Assembly (NCBI GenBank): GCA_030613145.1
Contig: JAUWMM010000048.1
Coordinates: forward strand, 1-9,090
DNA length: 9,090 nucleotides
Direction of reading: 5' to 3'
DNA from: Desulfobacterales bacterium
GTDB taxonomy: Bacteria; Desulfobacterota; Desulfobacteria; Desulfobacterales; C00003060
The notes beneath the pieces were generated by a model. It did no database searches. It was not told the origin of the DNA and saw nothing but the letters and a program-made list of their open reading frames with translations. A program made the position numbers and the translations under genes. Shown in pieces: positions 1 through 6,037 of this stretch (position 1 is its first letter; the number at the start of each line of letters is the position of its first letter).

Positions 1-2217
1 ATTGAACTCAACTACTGGGTTATACCGCCCCTTGTCAGTTTCTTGACACTGGTTGGCCTGGCGGGCCTGGCCCTAGTCAAGGGAAAGGGCCGGAAGGTCA
101 ATCTACTTTTTGCAGGCATCTGCCTTTTGGGGGGACTTTTAAGCATAGAGAAGGCTTTGGCCTCAGTAGTCACCGATCCCGGCCTGGCATTGCGGACCAG
201 CCGCATAGACCACATGTTCATCGTCTTTTTTATCCCTGTCTACCTGCACTTCACTTACACTTTTCTGGGAATTTCCAGGCGAAAATGGTTGGTTGGCATT
301 GCCTACGCATTCAGCGGGTGCCTGAGCCTCCTTTCCCAAGGTGATTATTACCTGGAAGGGGTGAGGCAATATTATTTCGGGTATTATGCCAAGGGAGGGC
401 CCTTAATGTACGTGTTTGGGGCCGCCAGCACCACAAACACCCTCTATTGTCTTTATCTTCTTTTTCGTAGCCTGAGACAAGAAAAAGATCCGAATCAAAA
501 AAACAAGACCAAATACATCATCCTGGGTCTGGGAGGCGCCGCCCTCATGGCCCATTTCAACTTCTTGCCCCTGACCGGTATCGGCTTTTATCCATTAGGA
601 AACTTCTCTTTCATTCCCATCCTTCTTTTGGGTTTTGCCGTATTGAAGCACGATCTGTTGGACATTGGCTTCATGGTTCAAAAGGGCCTAAGTTACTCAC
701 TCCTGACCGGTCTGCTCACGGGGTCTTATGCCCTTATGATCATTTTGTTGAATCAAGTATTTAAAGGGATCGGTCAGAGATGGTCTATCCTTTTTTCGAT
801 CTTCTTTTTTCTTGCGATCGTCTTTGTCTTTGACCCCCTCAAAAAACGGGTGCAACTCTTCATTGATCGCCTGCTCTTCAAAGGCAAATACGATTATCAA
901 AAAACCCTGATGTCGTTGAGTGATGCCATGGCCTCTATGCTGAACCTGGATGAAATCATGGACAGAACCCTCAGAACCCTCACTGAGGTGATGTATCTTG
1001 ATTGGGGCTATGTGATGCTCATGGATGATACCCAGAACCGGTTTCGGGTCCGCAGTCAAATGGGCATGCTATCAAATGTAAAGGGTCTATCGATCGCAGA
1101 CTCAAGCCCCCTTATCTCTGAGTTGGGTCGTCGGAAGAGACAGTTGACCCATCACAATGTCAGAGAATGGCCGCACGCTTTTGATGATCAGTCTCGTTTG
1201 GTGGAAGATTTTGACAACCTGGGTGGTGCTGTGATCCTACCCATGGTCTTCAAAGGGGACATCAACGGACTTCTTGTCTTGGGTAATAAGAAATCAGGGG
1301 ACCTTTTCACAGTACAGGATCTTGAACTCCTTCGTACCCTGGCAAACCAGTGCGCTGTCGCCATCGAGAATGCTAAGGCGTACCAGTTGATTGAAAACTT
1401 GAACAGAAACCTCGAGAAGATGGTGGAAAAGCGGACTCAAGAACTTAAAAGGGCACTGGAAGAAAAAGAAAAGACGCAAGATTTACTCGTCAGATCCGAA
1501 AGCCTGGCTTCTGTGGGTGCGCTGGTGGCAGGGGTTGCCCACGAACTGAACAATCCCATTGCTAGTGTCTCCAGCCTGGTCCAGTCTTCTGTTGAAACCA
1601 TGGAGGATATGCCCCCTGTGCAGGTGGTCGGGTCAGAAGGCGACCCTGCAGAAATGGAGGAGTTGCTTGACGATCTTAAATTCAGCTTAAAGGAATTGAA
1701 GCGCGCCAAAGATATTGTGGCAAGCCTGCTTGGGATATCCCGTCAGACCGAGGAATACTCTGAGCCAGTAGTATTAAATGACGTGTGCAAAGATGCGCTG
1801 AAAGTACTCTACAACCAATACAAGCAGACAGGGATTGAGGTTGTCGAGGCTTACGAGGAAAACCTCCCGGAGATCAGAGGAAATTTTGCCAACTTAGGGC
1901 AGGTCTGTCTGAATATCATAAGCAATGCCATCCTGGCCGTGGACAGTCGTCAAGGAAAAATCATCATAAAGACACTCTACGACAAGGCAAGAGGTATGGT
2001 CATTCTAGAATGTGAGGACAATGGCCCTGGAATACCCAAGGAAGTTATAAACGATATCTTCAAGCCTTTCTTTACGACCAAGGAGACGGGTAAAGGGACC
2101 GGCCTGGGCCTGTATATCTCCCATGAGATTGTGCGCCGACACAACGGGAATATCTTTGCGCAAAACAATTCGCAAGGAGGCGCCATGTTCAGAGTGGAAC
2201 TTCCCGTTACCGGATAG
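1..2217 (+). CDS. 7TM-GAF sensor histidine kinase, 5' end outside the window
   Basis: This is a membrane-bound sensor kinase that should autophosphorylate on histidine and pass the phosphate to a response regulator, none of which is encoded here. The reading frame is open from base 1, so 738 codons are visible and the true start is upstream; the TTG at 43 is internal to the first membrane helix and is not a convincing start. Residues about 7-275 hold roughly nine hydrophobic helices, resembling the 7TM histidine-kinase N-terminal sensor region, ending in a FDPLKKRVQLFIDR-type cytoplasmic junction. A GAF-like domain spans about 300-457, followed by a charged coiled coil (about 460-505). The H-box is AHELNNP with His514, the N-box is N638-IIS-N642, G1 is D673-NGPGIP, the F-box is F687-KPFF, and G2 is GKGTGLGL (698-704). 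No receiver domain is fused. The ligand is unknown. The kinase assignment is firm, the sensor subfamily less so. Confidence 0.93.
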   Translation: MELNYWVIPPLVSFLTLVGLAGLALVKGKGRKVNLLFAGICLLGGLLSIEKALASVVTDPGLALRTSRIDHMFIVFFIPVYLHFTYTFLGISRRKWLVGIAYAFSGCLSLLSQGDYYLEGVRQYYFGYYAKGGPLMYVFGAASTTNTLYCLYLLFRSLRQEKDPNQKNKTKYIILGLGGAALMAHFNFLPLTGIGFYPLGNFSFIPILLLGFAVLKHDLLDIGFMVQKGLSYSLLTGLLTGSYALMIILLNQVFKGIGQRWSILFSIFFFLAIVFVFDPLKKRVQLFIDRLLFKGKYDYQKTLMSLSDAMASMLNLDEIMDRTLRTLTEVMYLDWGYVMLMDDTQNRFRVRSQMGMLSNVKGLSIADSSPLISELGRRKRQLTHHNVREWPHAFDDQSRLVEDFDNLGGAVILPMVFKGDINGLLVLGNKKSGDLFTVQDLELLRTLANQCAVAIENAKAYQLIENLNRNLEKMVEKRTQELKRALEEKEKTQDLLVRSESLASVGALVAGVAHELNNPIASVSSLVQSSVETMEDMPPVQVVGSEGDPAEMEELLDDLKFSLKELKRAKDIVASLLGISRQTEEYSEPVVLNDVCKDALKVLYNQYKQTGIEVVEAYEENLPEIRGNFANLGQVCLNIISNAILAVDSRQGKIIIKTLYDKARGMVILECEDNGPGIPKEVINDIFKPFFTTKETGKGTGLGLYISHEIVRRHNGNIFAQNNSQGGAMFRVELPVTG

Positions 2218-2315
2218 GCAACAGGCTTTAGTCAAGCTCGGCTCTTGCTGTCTATAACTTATCGTATTTATTGTGCAATATCAGCATTAAACAGGCTTAA
2301 TAAGCAAATTTTCTC

Positions 2316-2344
2316 TTGACATACAACCTCATTTCACATATAGT
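2316..2344 (+). promoter_or_regulatory. sigma70-type promoter of ppaC
   Basis: TTGACA (2316-2321) and TATAGT (2339-2344) are separated by exactly 17 bases, a perfect -35 and a one-mismatch -10 at optimal spacing. Transcription would start near 2351, giving an AT-rich leader of about 60 bases before the ppaC start at 2414. The strength of the match predicts robust, constitutive-looking expression of the pyrophosphatase independent of the upstream kinase gene. No operator-like palindrome overlaps it. Confidence 0.8.
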
Positions 2345-2413
2345 GGCCGCTCCAAAAAGCGAGTACTCATTAAATATTCAATAATAACAACTTAATGTAA
2401 GGAGGGCAGTAAA

Positions 2414-3313
2414 ATGGGAGACGATGTATACGTAGTAGGTCACAAGAGTCCGGATACGGATACCGTGGTTTCAGCGATTGTATATGCCAAAATAAAGGGC
2501 TATATTCCTGTCATCCAGGGAGCGATCAATGAAGAAACAGCCTTTGTGCTCGATAAATTTGGAGTGCCTGTGCCTGGAGAACTGGGTAGCGCAGAGGGCA
2601 AGAAGCTGGTGCTGGTGGATCATAATGAGGCCACCCAGGCCCCTGATAACCTCGACAAGGCAGAGATTGTTGAGATCATTGACCATCATAAGATGAACTT
2701 TAACTATCCTGATCCGATTGCCATCCATATTGAGCCGGTAGGAAGCACGGCTACCATCCTGGCCAAGCTGTATCAAGACGAAGTGTCCAAGGACAAGGCC
2801 TTGGCCGGTCTTCTTCTTGGTGCACTCCTTTCCGACACGGTCATTTTCAAGTCCCCCACCACGACCGAAGAAGACAAGAGGGTGGCGTCACAACTGGCCG
2901 AAGTGGCAGGCATTGCCGACATCGAGGCATTTGGCATCGATGTAAAGAAGTCAAAGGCCAACATTTCCGATAAGCCGATCAAGGACGTTGTACTGGCAGA
3001 CTTCAAGGATTTTGACTTTGGCGGCAAGAAGGTTGGCATCGGCCAAACCGAGGTCGTAGACATCAATGATGTTTACAACCGCGCCTCTGAGATCATGGAT
3101 TTCCTCAAGGACACGAAGACCAAAGAAGGTTACGAGATGCTCATCTTCGTCGCCACCGATATTATCAAGGAAGGCTCTGAGCTCTATTATGCCGGGGACA
3201 AGGCCAAGCTTGAGGCGGCTTTCAATACCACAGTCGGCGACGACTCAGTTTGGATTGACGGCCTTATGTCTCGTAAGAAACAGGTTGTGCCGGTCATAGA
3301 CAAGCAATTCTAG
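2414..3313 (+). CDS. ppaC: manganese-dependent inorganic pyrophosphatase (family II, DHH)
   Basis: The product hydrolyses cytoplasmic pyrophosphate to two phosphates, pulling biosynthetic and acyl-CoA ligase reactions forward. Its 299 residues are close to the usual length of about 305-310. The N-terminal DHH domain shows the metal ligands expected for family II enzymes: H10, D14 and D16 in GHKSPDTD, D69 in VDHNE, H91 in the DHH motif (90-92) and D141 in LLSDT. The C-terminal DHHA2 domain carries the substrate-binding SRKKQ (286-290). There is no CBS or DRTGG insert, so the adenine-nucleotide-regulated version of the family is excluded. The ATG is preceded by AAGGAGGG (2399-2406) at ideal distance, fixing the start. 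The gene looks monocistronic, with its own strong promoter and a strong terminator. It converges on lepA, which ends on the opposite strand beyond the terminator and the foldback element. Confidence 0.96.
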   Translation: MGDDVYVVGHKSPDTDTVVSAIVYAKIKGYIPVIQGAINEETAFVLDKFGVPVPGELGSAEGKKLVLVDHNEATQAPDNLDKAEIVEIIDHHKMNFNYPDPIAIHIEPVGSTATILAKLYQDEVSKDKALAGLLLGALLSDTVIFKSPTTTEEDKRVASQLAEVAGIADIEAFGIDVKKSKANISDKPIKDVVLADFKDFDFGGKKVGIGQTEVVDINDVYNRASEIMDFLKDTKTKEGYEMLIFVATDIIKEGSELYYAGDKAKLEAAFNTTVGDDSVWIDGLMSRKKQVVPVIDKQF

Positions 3314-3338
3314 TTTTCCGCAAGAATTATCAAGTGAA

Positions 3339-3371
3339 GGGGTACCTGCATCAGGTACCCCTTTTGTTTTT
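3339..3371 (+). terminator. Rho-independent terminator of ppaC
   Basis: A perfect 10-bp stem, GGGGTACCTG (3339-3348) and CAGGTACCCC (3352-3361), closes a three-base CAT loop and is followed by TTTTGTTTTT (3362-3371). It lies 25 bases after the ppaC stop. Read on the minus strand the stem is followed by TTCACTTG, which is a poor U-tract, so it should terminate ppaC much better than it terminates lepA. The last T touches the direct repeat that borders the foldback element. Confidence 0.92.
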
Positions 3372-3531
3372 AGTCAGTGTCCATCCAGAAATGGTAGATT
3401 TTGTCCTGAGACAAGGCCGCACAAAGGTTTCTACCGCAGGCGTAGCAGCGCTACGTTGAGGATAGAAACCTGCGGAGAACGAAGTATCTGGGCAAAAGAT
3501 GCCGTTTCTGGGTGGACACTAGTCAGTGTCC
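3371..3531. repeat. 12-bp direct repeat bracketing the foldback element
   Basis: TAGTCAGTGTCC occurs exactly at 3371-3382 and again at 3520-3531. Part of each copy belongs to the element: the left copy includes the first seven bases of the left inverted end, while the right copy includes the last base of the right end, the AGTC flank and the first bases of lepA coding sequence. It can be read as a 4-bp AGTC target duplication plus a chance or targeted match of AGTGTCC in lepA, or as one longer duplication. Deleting between the copies gives the same pre-insertion sequence under both readings. Confidence 0.7.
3376..3520. mobile_element. MITE-like foldback element, 145 bp, non-coding
   Basis: The ends AGTGTCCATCCAGAAATGG (3376-3394) and CCGTTTCTGGGTGGACACT (3502-3520) are inverted repeats matching at 17 of 19 positions, and both mismatches become G-U pairs in RNA. 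The symmetry continues inward about the same centre (3448): TTTTG (3399-3403) pairs with CAAAA (3493-3497), GGTTTCTA (3426-3433) with TAGAAACC (3463-3470), and CGTAGC (3441-3446) with GCTACG (3450-3455) around an AGC tip. CCGCA (3417-3421) also pairs with TGCGG (3471-3475), offset by a four-base bulge. AGTC stands directly outside both ends (3372-3375, 3521-3524), as a 4-bp target duplication would. No credible protein is encoded. Inference: a non-autonomous transposable element moved by a transposase encoded elsewhere. The alternative is a structured RNA or terminator-like palindrome of chromosomal origin. Confidence 0.68.
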
Positions 3532-5315
3532 CTCTTCAGCACCGCAAGAAAGGCGGACTGAGGAATTGCCACAGAGCCCACCATCTTCATCCGCTTTTTG
3601 CCCTTTTTCTGTTTTTCAAGAAGCTTGCGTTTTCGGGTAACATCTCCGCCGTACAACTTTGCCGTTACATCTTTACGAAAAGGCGAGATTGTTTCCCGAG
3701 AGATAATTTTGGCTCCAATTGCCCCCTGGATTGCAATCTTAAACTGCTGCCTCGGTATTTCGTCCTTGAGCTTTTCACAAGCATACCTGGCCTGCTGGAG
3801 AGCCCGGTCTTTATGCACCAGTTGAGAAAGGGCATCTACCCTTTCTCCGTCAATTAGGATATCAAGCTTGACGAGGTCGCTTTCCCGATAATCAAGTATT
3901 TCGTAATCAAAAGAGCCATATCCCTGAGTGACTGTTTTTAGCCTGTCATGAAAATCGTATATAACCTCTGCCAGTGGGAGATCACTGGTCAGCTCAAGTC
4001 TGCTGCCCTCCAGGTACTGATGCCTGGCACTTGTTCCCCGGCGCTCTAAGCAAAGTTTCATGACTGCGCCCAGATATCGATCCGGCATCATGATGGAGGC
4101 CCTGATATATGGCTCCTGGGTAATTGCGATCTTTGTAGGATCAGGATAAAGTGTAGGGTTGTCAATGATGATTGTTGTGCCGTCCCTCATGATGAAGTTG
4201 TATTTTACAGACGGCGCGGTGATGATAAGATAAAGGCCAAATTCACGCTCTAGACGCTCCTGGACCACCTCCAGGTGAAGAAGGCCAAGGAATCCGCACC
4301 GGAAACCAGAACCCAGCGCTGCAGAGGCGTCCTTTTCGTAGACCAGAGAGGCGTCATTGAGCTTCAGCTTCTCCAAGGCCATTGCCAGGTCTTCATACCC
4401 GTCAGAGGCCGCCGGGTAAACCGAGGAAAAGACCACCGGTTTTACCTCCTTGAAGCCGGGCAGTGGCATTGCACAGGGACGGTCGTTGTTAGTAATCGTA
4501 TCTCCGCACCTGGTGTCGCTTACTGTCTTTATCCCAGCAATGATATAGCCGACCTCGCCCGCTGTAAGCATATTTTGGGGGACCCTTTTGATCCTGAAGA
4601 CCCCGATCTCTTCAACCCGATAGGTTGCATCATTGTACATAAAACGTATGGTGTCCCCTGGTCTTATCGTCCCTTCAAATACCCTGCAGTAGATGACAGT
4701 ACCCCGGTAGATGTCGTACTGGGAATCAAATATTAGGGCCTGGAGAGGAGCTTCGAGGTCTCCCTGCGGTGCCGGGAGTCTGGTGACAATGGCCTCCAAG
4801 ACTTCTTCTATACCGATGCCCTGTTTGGCAGAGGTAAGAATTGTTGTGTCGGAGTCCAGCCCCAGTTCTTCTTCAATCTGATCTTTGACCCATTCTACAT
4901 TGGCAGCCGGGAGATCGATCTTGTTGATAACCGGTATGATCTCAAGGTCATGATCCATTGCCAAGTATAGATTGGCAACCGTTTGCGCCTCCACCCCCTG
5001 ACTGGCATCGACAAGGAGGAGCACTCCTTCACATGAAGCCAAGGACCTGGAGACCTCGTATGTGAAATCAACGTGGCCCGGTGTGTCAATCAGGTTCAAC
5101 TCATAAGTATGGCCATCTTTGGCTGCATAGGGAAGCGACACTGCCTGACTCTTTATGGTGATACCCCGTTCTCGCTCAATATCCATGGAGTCAAGGATCT
5201 GGTCTTTGAAATCACGTTGGGAAATGACCCCGGTTTCCTGGATTAGCCGATCAGAAAGGGTTGATTTGCCGTGGTTGATGTGGGCAATGATGCTGAAGTT
5301 CCGAATAAGATTCAC
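3519..5315 (-). CDS. lepA: elongation factor 4 (LepA), ribosome-associated GTPase
   Basis: LepA is a translational GTPase that binds the ribosome and is linked to initiation and to back-translocation under stress. The 598 residues match the family length. Domains in order are the G domain with G1 AHINHGKST (11-19), the RERGITIKS switch region (49-56), G3 DTPGH (77-81), G4 NKID (131-134) and G5 SAK (162-164), then the beta-barrel domain, the elongation-factor G-like domains including [13 protein letters not shown], and the LepA-specific C-terminal domain with [24 protein letters not shown]. The start is a GTG whose bases overlap the iorB stop (GTGA, 5312-5315), so translation is probably coupled to iorB. 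Residue 14 is Asn where LepA normally has Asp (AHIDHGKS). The usual partner lepB (signal peptidase I) is absent. The TAG stop (3519-3521) is built partly from the foldback element. No good minus-strand terminator follows. Confidence 0.97.
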   Translation of the reverse strand: MNLIRNFSIIAHINHGKSTLSDRLIQETGVISQRDFKDQILDSMDIERERGITIKSQAVSLPYAAKDGHTYELNLIDTPGHVDFTYEVSRSLASCEGVLLLVDASQGVEAQTVANLYLAMDHDLEIIPVINKIDLPAANVEWVKDQIEEELGLDSDTTILTSAKQGIGIEEVLEAIVTRLPAPQGDLEAPLQALIFDSQYDIYRGTVIYCRVFEGTIRPGDTIRFMYNDATYRVEEIGVFRIKRVPQNMLTAGEVGYIIAGIKTVSDTRCGDTITNNDRPCAMPLPGFKEVKPVVFSSVYPAASDGYEDLAMALEKLKLNDASLVYEKDASAALGSGFRCGFLGLLHLEVVQERLEREFGLYLIITAPSVKYNFIMRDGTTIIIDNPTLYPDPTKIAITQEPYIRASIMMPDRYLGAVMKLCLERRGTSARHQYLEGSRLELTSDLPLAEVIYDFHDRLKTVTQGYGSFDYEILDYRESDLVKLDILIDGERVDALSQLVHKDRALQQARYACEKLKDEIPRQQFKIAIQGAIGAKIISRETISPFRKDVTAKLYGGDVTRKRKLLEKQKKGKKRMKMVGSVAIPQSAFLAVLKRDTD

Positions 5316-5896
5316 AGCGCAGCAAATCCCAGATCAAAGGCCCGAAGATTGGTCTCCACAAACTTTTCCTTTGCCTTGGTACGAATAGTCCACTCAAACG
5401 CTTCCTTGGAAACTGGTAGCACGCCGCTTCCTGCAAGGGCGCCAAGCATGACCATATTGGCTGTCAGCGCAGACCCGGCTTGCTTTGCTAAGGCATGGGC
5501 ATTTAGAGTGATGAGCTGTTTAACACGGCTCCGGATAAAGTCAAAGAGTTTCTCGACATTTGGATAGTCCCCTCTGCCGATGGCCACCCCATATGGGATA
5601 GTAGGGTCAGTATTTGACACGACCACAGAGTCTGCCCGACATTTTCTCATGGCGCGATAGGTTTCGACCGGTTCGAATCCAAGCAGGGCATCCGCCTCGC
5701 CGTCCGAGATGATGGGGCTTTTAATATCTCCTATCATTACCGTGGATTCTACAATCCCACCCCGTTGTGCCATACCGTGCACCTCACTGGTCAAAGCATT
5801 GTGACCCGCCCGGATGGCGGCCTCGGCCAGAACCGTGGTGGCCAAAAGCGTGCCCTGTCCGCCAACACCTGTAAGAAATACACGATAGTTTGCCAT
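5312..5896 (-). CDS. iorB: indolepyruvate:ferredoxin oxidoreductase, beta subunit
   Basis: This is the small subunit of the cytoplasmic enzyme that converts indolepyruvate and other aryl-pyruvates plus CoA to aryl-acetyl-CoA and CO2 with reduction of ferredoxin. The 194-residue product is a single pyruvate:ferredoxin oxidoreductase gamma-type domain, with the glycine-rich GVGGQG at residues 10-15 and the family signature [11 protein letters not shown] shortly after. The start chosen is the ATG at 5896, with GGAGAGAGA (5901-5909) as ribosome-binding site and a typical [10 protein letters not shown] beginning. An in-frame ATG at 5911 would add five residues (MERDH) and has its own weaker purine run. 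The gene follows iorA after 141 bases and overlaps lepA by four. Alpha and beta subunits are expected to act as a complex with iorA. Confidence 0.94.
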   Translation of the reverse strand: MANYRVFLTGVGGQGTLLATTVLAEAAIRAGHNALTSEVHGMAQRGGIVESTVMIGDIKSPIISDGEADALLGFEPVETYRAMRKCRADSVVVSNTDPTIPYGVAIGRGDYPNVEKLFDFIRSRVKQLITLNAHALAKQAGSALTANMVMLGALAGSGVLPVSKEAFEWTIRTKAKEKFVETNLRAFDLGFAAL

Positions 5897-5945
5897 GTGG
5901 TCTCTCTCCATTTGGAAAACGGTCTCTCGCCTTGCATTAATGTTG

Positions 5946-6016
5946 GAGGAGCACTTCGTTCGAGGACCGCTTCGCTTGAGGCAAAAGCCGAAAGATCTTC
6001 TGCCTCGAACCTCAAG
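5946..6016. repeat. structured spacer between iorA and iorB with short period-16 repeats
   Basis: The gap between the iorA stop and iorB is rich in self-complementary and repeated segments. GAGGAGCACTTCG (5946-5958) and GAGGACCGCTTCG (5962-5974) match at 11 of 13 positions with a 16-base period, and a third GAGG begins at 5978. GAGGCAAAAG (5978-5987) can pair with CTTCTGCCTC (5997-6006) over ten bases with one non-Watson-Crick pair. Competing pairings are TTCGAGG (5959-5965) with CCTCGAA (6003-6009) and CTTGAGG (5975-5981) with CCTCAAG (6010-6016). There is no U-tract on either strand, so it is not a canonical terminator. It may be an mRNA processing or stability element, or a degenerate dispersed repeat; which one cannot be told from one copy. 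Confidence 0.5.
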
Positions 6017-6037
6017 GCCGACAGGCCGCTCCTTGAA

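Noticed and set aside
43..45. TTG at 43 as the start of the left-hand kinase
   Set aside because: The same frame is open to base 1 and encodes the front half of a hydrophobic helix, so the gene is cut by the window edge.
2218..2315. Terminator for the left-hand kinase
   Set aside because: The only foldback, near CAAGCTCGGCTCTTG (2234-2248), is weak and has no T-run after it.
3376..3520. CRISPR repeat or integron attachment site
   Set aside because: There is a single palindromic unit with no spacers, no repeated array, no cas or integrase gene, and ends typical of transposable elements.
3456..3857. 133-codon plus-strand reading frame at the lepA 3' end
   Set aside because: It runs antisense to lepA and through the foldback element, with no ribosome-binding site and no recognisable domain.
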